The position numbers and the translations under genes were made by a program. A DNA stretch of 41,119 nucleotides from Actinomycetes bacterium (GTDB lineage Bacteria; Actinomycetota; CALGFH01): positions 1 through 41,119 of the forward strand of contig DASYUT010000043.1 of assembly GCA_036000965.1 (NCBI GenBank), in the 5' to 3' direction. The notes beneath the pieces are model-generated. The model saw nothing but the letters and a program-made list of their open reading frames with translations. It searched no databases and was not told where the DNA came from. Position 1 is the first letter of the stretch. Each line of letters begins with the position of its first letter. This document shows positions 32,397 to 39,348 of this stretch, in pieces.

Positions 32397-33916
32397 TCCG
32401 GGGGCCCGGGCCGTTCCAGCGCCCGCTGCAGCAGCTCAGGCAGGGCCGAGGGCGCCGCGTGGGTCCGCACGCCGGTCCGGGCCCGCACGACCGCCCAGGT
32501 CGCGACGTGCAACAGCGCGATCCCGGCGGCCGAGGCGGCCGCCACGCCGACGATCCCAGTGGACCGCACCACCGCGAGCTCCGCGGCGACCGTGAGCACG
32601 CCGGTGGCGATGCTGAGCGCGAGCATGAGCTGGTGATGGCCGCTCATCACCAGGGCGATCCCGCAGGAGCCGAACCAGACGGTGGCGAGCTGCCCGAGGC
32701 TGAGCAGCGCGAGCGCGAACGCCCCCTGCCCGTAGAAGCCGCCGTAGACGATGCCGAGCAGCGGCCCGCCGGCGACCACGAACACCACGGTGGCGGCGAG
32801 CGACGGGACCGCGGCCGCGGTGGCCGTGGTGCGCAGGACCCGCTCGAGCTCCCGGCGCCTGCCCCGCGCGTACAGCTCGGCCACGAGCGGCGGCATGACC
32901 GCGCTGAGGATCACGTTCGGTGCGGCCACCACGGCGACCACCCGGGAGATCACGCCGTACACGGCCACCTCCTGCTTGGGGCGGAAGGCGCCCATGATCC
33001 ACAGGTCGGCCTGGGAGAAGGCGATCAGGCTCACGTTGGACACGAGCAGGGGAAGCGCGATCCGCAGCACCCGCGCGGCCCTCACCCCGTCGCTGGCGTC
33101 GCTGGCGTCGGTGCCGTTGGTGGCGTCGGTGGCGTCGGTGGCGTTGGTGATGGCGTTGGTGCCGTTGGTGGTGGCGTTGGTGCCGTTGGTGGTGGCGTCG
33201 GGTTCCTTCCCGGTACCGGCGGGCAGCGTCCGGAGCTTGCGCCGCAGCGCCCAGCCGCCGGCCAGGCAGCTGGCCAGCACCGAGCCGGCCAGCAGCACCA
33301 GGACGTCGCCCAGCTCGGCACGGCCGTCGACCGCCCAGAGCGTCGCCAGCCCGCCGAGCAGCAGCGCGGTGGCCAGTGGGCCGCCGAACAGGCTGGCCCG
33401 GCGGAGGTCGCCCCACCCCCGGAAGGCGTCGGCCACCAGGCTCTGCAGGCAGAGCGCCACGATCCAGCAGGCGACCAGGCCGGTCAGCGCGACCAGGACG
33501 GGCGCGTCGAAGACGCGCTCCTCGAACGCTCCGCCGAACGCGGCGTAGAGCAGGCCGGAGGTTGCCGCCCCGGGCACCCCGAGCCGGAAGACCAGCCGTA
33601 CCACCCGGCCGGCCCGCTCGGGCCGGCCGGTGGCCAGGCTCTCGGCCACGAACCGCACCATCACCTGGTTCAGGCCGACGCAGCCGACGGTCGTGCCGAA
33701 CCAGGCCAGGCTGAGCGCCAGGACGAAGTTCCCCATGTCGGACGGTGTCAGCAGCCGGGCGAGCACGAACCCGGTCGGGAGTCCCAGGACGGCGGTGGCG
33801 AGCTGACCACCGACCGCCCAGGCGCCGCCGGCGAGCAGTCGGCGCCGGACCGAGCCCAGCGGGGACGGTCCTGCTGCCGCCGTCACCAGCGGGGACGGTC
33901 CCGCTGCCGCCGTCAC
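32363..33916 (-). CDS. Wzx-type flippase (MATE/MOP oligosaccharide exporter)
   Basis: This 517-residue polytopic membrane protein flips lipid-linked repeat units across the membrane. About 12-14 helices are predicted. The N-terminal GAWAVGGQLATAVLGLPTGFVLARLLTP and the mid-protein SQADLWIMGAFRPKQEVAVYGVISRVVAVVAAP are characteristic. A cytoplasmic loop at about residues 239-277 is a low-complexity T/N/G/A/D string (TTNGTNATTNGTNAITNATDATDAT) not found in the paralogous flippase at 36835. The N-terminus is a 10-residue tandem duplicate (TAAAGPSPLV), so GTG 33916 and GTG 33886 are both possible starts. It overlaps the BY-kinase stop by four bases. Confidence 0.9.
   Translation of the reverse strand: MTAAAGPSPLVTAAAGPSPLGSVRRRLLAGGAWAVGGQLATAVLGLPTGFVLARLLTPSDMGNFVLALSLAWFGTTVGCVGLNQVMVRFVAESLATGRPERAGRVVRLVFRLGVPGAATSGLLYAAFGGAFEERVFDAPVLVALTGLVACWIVALCLQSLVADAFRGWGDLRRASLFGGPLATALLLGGLATLWAVDGRAELGDVLVLLAGSVLASCLAGGWALRRKLRTLPAGTGKEPDATTNGTNATTNGTNAITNATDATDATNGTDASDASDGVRAARVLRIALPLLVSNVSLIAFSQADLWIMGAFRPKQEVAVYGVISRVVAVVAAPNVILSAVMPPLVAELYARGRRRELERVLRTTATAAAVPSLAATVVFVVAGGPLLGIVYGGFYGQGAFALALLSLGQLATVWFGSCGIALVMSGHHQLMLALSIATGVLTVAAELAVVRSTGIVGVAAASAAGIALLHVATWAVVRARTGVRTHAAPSALPELLQRALERPGPPESAREAVHDGA
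33083..33203. repeat. Low-complexity repeat tract coding the wzx loop
   Basis: The plus strand shows repeated GGTGGCGTT, GGTGCCGTT and GGTGGCGTC units of 6-9 bp, including an 18-bp GTTGGTGGTGGCGTTGGTGCC pattern present more than once. All units are multiples of three, so changes in copy number would change loop length without a frameshift. Confidence 0.85.
33857..33916. repeat. 30-bp tandem duplication at the wzx start
   Basis: Two 30-bp units (33857-33886 and 33887-33916) differ at one base (33872 versus 33902). On the minus strand each begins with GTGACGGCGGCA, so the start codon itself is duplicated. Confidence 0.95.
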
Positions 33917-35580
33917 TGGCGCACCTGGCTCCTGGGCTGCCTGTCCTCGCCGGCCGGGCTGCCGTTGGAGGAGGGGCGCGTCTCGCCGTACCCGCCGTAC
34001 CCGCCGTAGCGGCCGTAGCGGCCGTAGCGGCCGTAGGACCGCCCACGGCGCAGGTCGGCGCGGTTGAAGACGTAGCCGAGCACGGGCGTGCCGATGAACT
34101 CGAGCCGCTCCCTGACCTCCTCGAGGACGCGCAGGCGGGTGCCCCGCGAGACGACCACCACGATCCCGTCCGCCTGGGACGCGATCGCGCTGGTGTCGGC
34201 GACCGCGAGCAGCGGCGGCGAGTCGACGATGACGAGGTCGGCCTGCTCCTTGACCGCGGAGAGCGCCTTGCGGAAGCCGGGGGAGCGGAAGAAGCCGCCC
34301 GGCTCGGCCAGCGGCGAGCCGGCCGGGACCATCGGCAGCCGCTGGTCCTCGTCGAGGCGGTAGTCGCTGACGTACGCCCCGAGGGGCAGCTCGCCGTTGG
34401 CCAGGTCGGTGAGGCCGGGGGAGGACGGTACCCCGGTCAGCTTGGTCAGGCCGCGGGCCCGCTCGTCGGCGTCGACCAGCAGGACCCGGCGCCCGCCGCG
34501 CATGGCCGAGATGGCCAGGTTCAGGGCGGTCACGGTCTTGCCGTCGGTCGGCCCCGCGCTGGTGATCAGCACCGTCCGGCCTCGGGACTGGGAGAGCGAG
34601 AACTCCAGCGAGGAGACCAGGAACTGGTAGGCCTCTCCCGCGACCGACTTGGGCGCCGTCTGGGCCGGGGTGAGCCCGGTCACCCCGACGGTGGAGAACT
34701 CAGGGACCTCCCCGAGCAGCGACGTCTTGAGCACGGTGGCCGCGTCCTGCCTGGCGCTGGCGACCTGGGTGTGCTCGGCCCGCCACCAGGCGAACGCGCC
34801 GACGCCGAGGAACCCCAACATCACGCCCAGGAGGGCGGCGCCGAACGAGTGGGGCTGGGCCGGGCTGGTCGGTACCCTGGCCGGCTCGAAGAAGTCGACC
34901 CCCGAGCCGAGCAGCCCGGCCTCGACGGCGATCTGGTCGGCGCGGCTCCGGCTCGACCTGAGCTGTTCGACGGCGGCATCCCGCTCGGCGACCAGGGAGG
35001 CGACCAGGGAAGCGTTCCCCGGGTTGGCCCCGATCCGCCGCTCGAGCTTCGCGATCCGGGTGCGGAGCTGGGTGTTGGAGCGGTCGAGCTGCCTGAGCGT
35101 CTTCTGGGCGGTCGCGCTGACCTGCTGCGCCGCCACGAACTGGTAGGCCCGGGCGACGGCGTCGGCGAGCGCGGCGGCGCCCTTGGGCGTCGGGTCGAGC
35201 GCGTGGACGGTGATCAGGTCGAGCTCGGCCGAGGGCTCGGCCGAGACGCGCTGCAGCAGCTGGTCGACGTCCCCCCGGCGGCCGAGCTCGGTGGCCGCCC
35301 GCGCGATCACCGGGCGGGAGGTGATCACCTCGGCCCGGTTGCGGATGGCGCGGGAGGGATCCAGGACCACCGGCTGGGCTCGGTCAGGCTGGAAGACGCT
35401 CTTGCCGCGCGGGTCGGAGAGCAGCAGCTTGGCGCTGCCCTCGTAGAGCGTCGGCTGCAGCAGCGAGAGCCCGTAGCCGGTCAGGCCGGCGAGGACGGTC
35501 ACGACCGTGACGAGCATGCGGTAGCGCCACAGGGCAGCGAGCAGGCCGGGGCCGGAGTTCACTTGGTCGACGTTCTCCAC
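33913..35580 (-). CDS. Polysaccharide co-polymerase with BY-kinase domain (Wzz/CpsD-like)
   Basis: This 555-residue inner-membrane protein controls chain length and assembly of the exported glycan. The N-terminal Wzz domain has TM1 (about 22-42) and TM2 (about 245-265), enclosing a helical region with coiled-coil heptads around LRQLDRSNTQLRTRIAKLERRI. The cytoplasmic tyrosine kinase domain has Walker A SAGPTDGKTVTAL, Walker A' VLLVDADERARGL and Walker B DLVIVDSPPLL. The tail carries a tyrosine cluster of six YG repeats (SYGRYGRYGRYGGYGGYGE), the usual autophosphorylation site. The start is GTG 35580 with GAGGAG eleven bases upstream. It is the first gene of the six-gene minus-strand operon. 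Confidence 0.95.
   Translation of the reverse strand: MENVDQVNSGPGLLAALWRYRMLVTVVTVLAGLTGYGLSLLQPTLYEGSAKLLLSDPRGKSVFQPDRAQPVVLDPSRAIRNRAEVITSRPVIARAATELGRRGDVDQLLQRVSAEPSAELDLITVHALDPTPKGAAALADAVARAYQFVAAQQVSATAQKTLRQLDRSNTQLRTRIAKLERRIGANPGNASLVASLVAERDAAVEQLRSSRSRADQIAVEAGLLGSGVDFFEPARVPTSPAQPHSFGAALLGVMLGFLGVGAFAWWRAEHTQVASARQDAATVLKTSLLGEVPEFSTVGVTGLTPAQTAPKSVAGEAYQFLVSSLEFSLSQSRGRTVLITSAGPTDGKTVTALNLAISAMRGGRRVLLVDADERARGLTKLTGVPSSPGLTDLANGELPLGAYVSDYRLDEDQRLPMVPAGSPLAEPGGFFRSPGFRKALSAVKEQADLVIVDSPPLLAVADTSAIASQADGIVVVVSRGTRLRVLEEVRERLEFIGTPVLGYVFNRADLRRGRSYGRYGRYGRYGGYGGYGETRPSSNGSPAGEDRQPRSQVRQ
33986..34037. repeat. 9-bp repeats encoding the tyrosine cluster
   Basis: About six 9-bp units (CCGTACCCG twice, then CCGTAGCGG three times and a partial unit) encode YGG/YGR repeats of the BY-kinase tail. 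Copy-number change by slippage would add or remove phosphorylatable tyrosines in frame. Confidence 0.85.
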
Positions 35581-35880
35581 GCGTTCGGACGCTCCTCATT
35601 TGATGTGCGGTCGCGGTCTGACGCAGGACAGACCTCGAAGTCGCCCGGTTACTGGCAGAATTACGGCTTCATGACGAGCCCGTTTGCGCCGATCGGCGTA
35701 CGGTGGCACACGACGTCGGCACCCAGGTTCTACGCATCGGCACGCGAAGCACGACGATTTAGCACCGCCGCTCGCCGGGCCGTGAGCTCCTCGGCGCAAC
35801 GCCATAAAACGGGCGGCGGTGAAGCGGCCATGAAGCATCGGACATTTTCGGTCGCAGCACGAGAGAAGGGGGGAATTGGC
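35581..35880. other. Divergent regulatory region of the polysaccharide operon and PP2C gene
   Basis: There is no gene in these 300 bases, which carry both divergent promoters. GGTCTG-N8-CAGACC (35615-35634) is an inverted repeat that would lie in the operon leader. ATAAAAC (near 35813) and a TAATTCT on the minus strand near 35665 are possible -10 elements without clear -35 boxes. The GAAGGGGGG ribosome site of the phosphatase ends the region. An in-frame ATG at 35830 is a weaker alternative start for that gene. Confidence 0.4.
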
Positions 35881-36633
35881 ATGACCGTCTCGTCCAAGGC
35901 CCGGGTCGTCGCGCTCTGGGGCGACGAGCACGAGCGGCTCGGCGACGTCGCCACGGTCTCGCTGGAGCCCTGCGCCGCCATCGCCCTCTCCCGCGGCCGC
36001 TTCCCCAAGGCCTACGACTACGTCGACCCCAACGAGGACGCGATCATGGTGGCCGGCGGGCCCACCGGCTGGGCGCTGGCGGTGGCCGACGGGCACAACG
36101 GGTTCGACGCCGCCCGGGCCGCGCTCGGCGCGGTCGCGCTCGAGGCGGGCGCGCTGCTCGAGGCCGGCGTGGACGACCCGGCTGCGGCCGTGGCCGCGCT
36201 GTTCGAGCTGGCCAGGCAGGCCGTGGCGCTGGAACTGGACGGCCTGCAGCCGCCACGCCATCTCAGCCGCACTGCCCTGAGCATCGCGCTGGCCGCGGAG
36301 GACCAGCTCTGCGCCGCCTCCCTGGGCGACACGATCGTGGTACACGTCAGGGGGCGCCGCCTGGCCGAGGTCGGCTCGGCCGGCCCGTTCCTCGGCCCGG
36401 CCACGCCGCTCCCGGAGCCCCGGTCCCAGGAGCTCCGCCCGGGCGACCGGGTGCTCGTCGCCTCCGACGGCCTGCTCGACTTCGTCGGCGCCACCTGGGC
36501 CGACCGCCTGGTCGCGGCGGGCCAGGCCGGCGACCACCTGACCGCCGTCCGGAGCCTGGTGATGAGCGCCTTCGCCGGCGGCGCTGGCGACAACGTCGCC
36601 GTCGGGCTGCTCGCCTGCGAGCCGGTCAGGTAG
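35881..36633 (+). CDS. PP2C-family serine/threonine phosphatase
   Basis: This 250-residue cytoplasmic phosphatase has the PPM metal-site motifs: Asp-Gly in LAVADGHNGFDAAR, the LGDTIVVHV strand pair, VLVASDGLLDF and the final GDNVAVGLL Asp. The first 55 residues include DPNEDAIMV, the acidic first motif. The ATG at 35881 has GGGGGG eight bases upstream. It is divergent from the BY-kinase operon and may counter Ser/Thr phosphorylation linked to polysaccharide synthesis. PP2C enzymes do not normally remove tyrosine phosphates, so a direct action on the BY-kinase is not implied. Confidence 0.88.
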   Translation: MTVSSKARVVALWGDEHERLGDVATVSLEPCAAIALSRGRFPKAYDYVDPNEDAIMVAGGPTGWALAVADGHNGFDAARAALGAVALEAGALLEAGVDDPAAAVAALFELARQAVALELDGLQPPRHLSRTALSIALAAEDQLCAASLGDTIVVHVRGRRLAEVGSAGPFLGPATPLPEPRSQELRPGDRVLVASDGLLDFVGATWADRLVAAGQAGDHLTAVRSLVMSAFAGGAGDNVAVGLLACEPVR

Positions 36634-36834
36634 CCAGACGGGGCTGACTGCGCTCAAGCCCCTTGGGTGGCCTGCCGATCGCCCGCACGACACCCGGCTG
36701 CACGCACCGGACCTGTTCGATCCCTTGCGCACGCACCGGACCTTTTCGATCCTTGCGAGCGATTGGAGTGACTGAATGGCACGACGCCTCATGGCACGCG
36801 TCGAGCACCTCGGGGAAGCTGGCTACCTCTGCAC
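36634..36834. other. Spacer with a 29-bp tandem repeat
   Basis: GCACGCACCGGACCT and the following 14 bases (36700-36728) are repeated at 36729-36756 with one substitution and one missing base. No gene is seen. A promoter for the second flippase should lie here, but no clear boxes are visible. The repeat could be a regulatory iteration. Confidence 0.6.
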
Positions 36835-38250
36835 ATGACCGACGTGGTCGGAGGAGCGCCTGCCACCTCCATGCCTCGCCGGTTCGCTGCCGAGGGTGCC
36901 TGGGCGCTGGGGGGCAGGGTCGTCACCATGCTGGGCGGGCTTGCCTCGGGCGCGCTCCTGTCGCGGCTGCTCTCCCCCGACGACCTCGGTGGCTATCTGC
37001 TCGTCGCGAGCTTCGTCACCGCGGGAGCGCTGGCCGGGTCGCTCGGCCTTCCCCAGGTGGTGGTGCGCCTCGTCGCCGGCGCTCTCGGCAGCGGTCGTCC
37101 CGCCCGGGCGCGGTCGGCACTGGAGACCGCCTTCGCGCTCGGGGCCCTGGGAGCCGCCGGGACCGCGGCGCTCTACGCCGGCTTCGTGGACCACGTCGGG
37201 ACCGGCCTCCTCGGCCGCCACGGGCTCCTGTCCGTCACCGGCCTCGCCGCGGTCTGGGTCGCCGTGCTCGTCGTCCAAGCCCTCGTGACGGAGGCGTTCA
37301 GGGGGCTCGGCGATGCCCGCCGGGCCGCGGCGCTCGGCGGTCCCCTCCCGGCCGGCCTGCTCGTCGCCGCGCTGCTCGTCACCGGCTGGCATGCCGGCCG
37401 GGCCGCGCTCTCCGACGTCGTGCTGCTCGCGGTCGTGGCCGCACTGCTCACCCTGCTCGCCGGATGCTGGATGCTGTGGCGCAAGGTCGGGCAGCTCCCG
37501 CGGCCACTCGGGGCGGAAGAGCGCGCCGGCGCGGGCATGGTGCTGCGGATCGCCTGGCCCCTTCTCCTGACCAGCCTGACGCTGTTCGCGTCGGCGCAGG
37601 CCGACCTCTGGATCGTGGGCGCCTTCCGTCCCCACCCCGAGGTCGCTGTCTACGGCGTGGCAGCCCGGGCCGCCTCGGTCGTCGCCGTGCCGCTCCTCGT
37701 CGTCAACGCCGTGCTCGCCCCCGCCGTGGCAAGGCTGCACGCGCAAGGCGGGACCAAGGACCTGGAGCGGGTGCTGCGCGGCACGGCCACGCTGGCCAGC
37801 CTTCCCGCGCTCGCCGTCCTTACCGTCTTCGCGGTCGCCGGCGCGCCGCTCCTCGGACTCGCCTACGGCGCGTACTACCGTGCCGGGGGGTCCGTCCTGA
37901 CCCTTCTCGCCCTCGGCCAGGCCGCAGGAGCCTGCGCCGGGTCGTGCGGCCTGACGCTGGCCATGACCGGGAGGCAGGCGCTGCTCGCAGCCATCACCCT
38001 GGGGTGCGGTGCCCTGACCGTCGCCGCCGCGGTGCTGGCCGCCGGGCCGTTCGGGATGACCGGGGTGGCCGGAGCCACCGCGGCCGGAATGGCACTCCAG
38101 AACCTCGCGATGCTGCTCGGCGTGCGGCTGACCGTCGGGGTCTGGACGCACCTGTCGCCCGTGCTGCTGGCCCGGGCACGCACGCTCCGGCTCCGGCCGG
38201 CCTGGCAGGCCCCGACCATCGACAGGAAGGCCAACACGCATGAGCCCTGA
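36835..38250 (+). CDS. Second Wzx-type flippase (MOP family)
   Basis: This 471-residue membrane protein is paralogous to the flippase at 32363-33916. The shared core is AQADLWIVGAFRPHPEVAVYGVAARAASVVAVP, followed by LERVLRGTATLASLPALAVLTVFAVAGAPLLGLAYGAYY, matching the first flippase nearly position by position. It lacks the low-complexity loop. About 12-14 helices are predicted. The ATG at 36835 has no good ribosome site. It overlaps the sulfotransferase by 11 bases. It may export a different or sulfated repeat unit, or be a diverged duplicate. Confidence 0.9.
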   Translation: MTDVVGGAPATSMPRRFAAEGAWALGGRVVTMLGGLASGALLSRLLSPDDLGGYLLVASFVTAGALAGSLGLPQVVVRLVAGALGSGRPARARSALETAFALGALGAAGTAALYAGFVDHVGTGLLGRHGLLSVTGLAAVWVAVLVVQALVTEAFRGLGDARRAAALGGPLPAGLLVAALLVTGWHAGRAALSDVVLLAVVAALLTLLAGCWMLWRKVGQLPRPLGAEERAGAGMVLRIAWPLLLTSLTLFASAQADLWIVGAFRPHPEVAVYGVAARAASVVAVPLLVVNAVLAPAVARLHAQGGTKDLERVLRGTATLASLPALAVLTVFAVAGAPLLGLAYGAYYRAGGSVLTLLALGQAAGACAGSCGLTLAMTGRQALLAAITLGCGALTVAAAVLAAGPFGMTGVAGATAAGMALQNLAMLLGVRLTVGVWTHLSPVLLARARTLRLRPAWQAPTIDRKANTHEP

Positions 38251-39187
38251 CCGCGTAACGGTGCTCTACATCGAGGGCACGGGCCGCAGCGGCACGACCC
38301 TGCTCGACAACCTCCTCGGACAGCTCCCAGGCTTCTTCTCGGCCGGCGAGCTCCGCTTCATCTGGGAGCGGAACCTGCTGGAGGGCAGGATCTGCGGCTG
38401 CGGGCAGCCGTTCGGGTCGTGTCCTGTGTGGACCGAAGTGGTGCGGCGCGCGTTCGGTGGAGCGGCCGCCGTGGACCCGCACGAGATGATCCGGCTCAGG
38501 GAGACCGCCGTCCGCCTGCGGCACATGCCGTTCCTGGCCACCCGGTGGGCGGAGGCGCTGCTCCGCCCCAGGAGCACCGGCTACCTGGACGCCCTGGGAC
38601 GCCTGTACGGGGCCATCGCCGAGGTGACCGGCAGCCGGGTGATCGTGGACTCGTCGAAGTACCCGTCCTACGGGTTCCTCCTCGACATGGTCGCAAGCAT
38701 CGACCTGCACCTCGTCCACCTGGTCCGGGACCCGAGAGGCGTCGCCCACTCCTTGCGCCGCGCCAAGCCCGAGCCGGTCGGCACAGGCCGCTTCAAGGAG
38801 ATGGAGCGGATCCCGTCGGCGACGTCCGCGGTCAACTGGAACGTCTGCAACCTCGAGGCGGAGGCCTTCGCCCGGCGCACCCCCGGGCGGTACCTCCGGG
38901 TCCGCTACGAGGACTTCGTGGCCCAACCCCGGGCCGCGCTGCTGGGTATCCTCGCCCACCTCGGCGAAGCTGCCGGGGAGCTGCCGCTGGTGGGGGAGCA
39001 CGCCGCCAGGCTGGGCGTCAACCACACCGTCAGCGGGAACCCCAGCCGCTTCAAGACCGGGGTGGTCGAGCTGCGCCACGACGACGAGTGGAGGACGCGG
39101 GGCCGGGTCGCGGCCAAGGTGGTCGTCACCGCGCTGTGCCTGCCCCTGCTCGCCCGCTACGGCTATTTCGGACCACGACGCGCATGA
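38240..39187 (+). CDS. Sulfotransferase family protein
   Basis: This 315-residue protein is predicted to transfer sulfate from PAPS to a carbohydrate or other acceptor. The 5'-phosphosulfate loop GTGRSGTTLLDNLL is near the N-terminus (about residues 13-26). The 3'-phosphate motif LVRDPRGVAHSLRRA is at about 152-166, and YEDFVAQPRAALLGILAHLG is the conserved late helix. Cysteines in RICGCGQPFGSCPVW are unusual and may bind metal or form a structural bridge. It is coupled to the second flippase, which suggests sulfation of the exported glycan. No PAPS synthesis genes are in the window. Confidence 0.9.
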   Translation: MSPDRVTVLYIEGTGRSGTTLLDNLLGQLPGFFSAGELRFIWERNLLEGRICGCGQPFGSCPVWTEVVRRAFGGAAAVDPHEMIRLRETAVRLRHMPFLATRWAEALLRPRSTGYLDALGRLYGAIAEVTGSRVIVDSSKYPSYGFLLDMVASIDLHLVHLVRDPRGVAHSLRRAKPEPVGTGRFKEMERIPSATSAVNWNVCNLEAEAFARRTPGRYLRVRYEDFVAQPRAALLGILAHLGEAAGELPLVGEHAARLGVNHTVSGNPSRFKTGVVELRHDDEWRTRGRVAAKVVVTALCLPLLARYGYFGPRRA

Positions 39188-39225
39188 GCCCGCGGACGCC
39201 CGGGCCGGTTCCCGGTGGACAGTCC

Positions 39226-39273
39226 AGCACTGTGTGACCCTCGGCCGCGAGCACTGTGTGACCCTCGGCCGCG
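39226..39273. repeat. Exact 24-bp tandem duplication
   Basis: AGCACTGTGTGACCCTCGGC plus CGCG (24 bp) occurs twice without mismatch (39226-39249 and 39250-39273). On the minus strand it encodes AAEGHTVL twice, at the end of the ABC-ATPase remnant. Confidence 0.95.
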
Positions 39274-39330
39274 AGCTGCTTCATCAGGGTGCGGACCCAC
39301 ACCACGCCCCCGGACCGCCCCCGGTCCGGG
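39226..39330 (-). pseudogene. ABC transporter ATP-binding protein, short internal remnant
   Basis: On the minus strand the string SGGVVWVRTLMKQLAAEGHTVL matches the region between Walker B and the switch loop of ABC drug-export ATPases (DPxGxxWVRxLxxxLAAEGRTVxVSSH). The match stops at a duplicated AAEGHTVL, and no Walker A, signature or switch His is found nearby. It is a fragment of about 30 codons left by a rearrangement. It lies convergent with the sulfotransferase and downstream of the oxidoreductase. Confidence 0.5.
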
Positions 39331-39348
39331 TAGGGACAGCCCGCCGGC

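Noticed and set aside
33083-34037. Repeat tracts resembling a short array
   Set aside because: Units of 6-9 bp inside reading frames with no spacers; not CRISPR but coding low-complexity repeats.
35881-36633. PP2C phosphatase as the dedicated phosphatase of the BY-kinase
   Set aside because: PP2C enzymes act on Ser/Thr phosphates; BY-kinases are usually reversed by PHP or low-molecular-weight tyrosine phosphatases, none of which is seen here.
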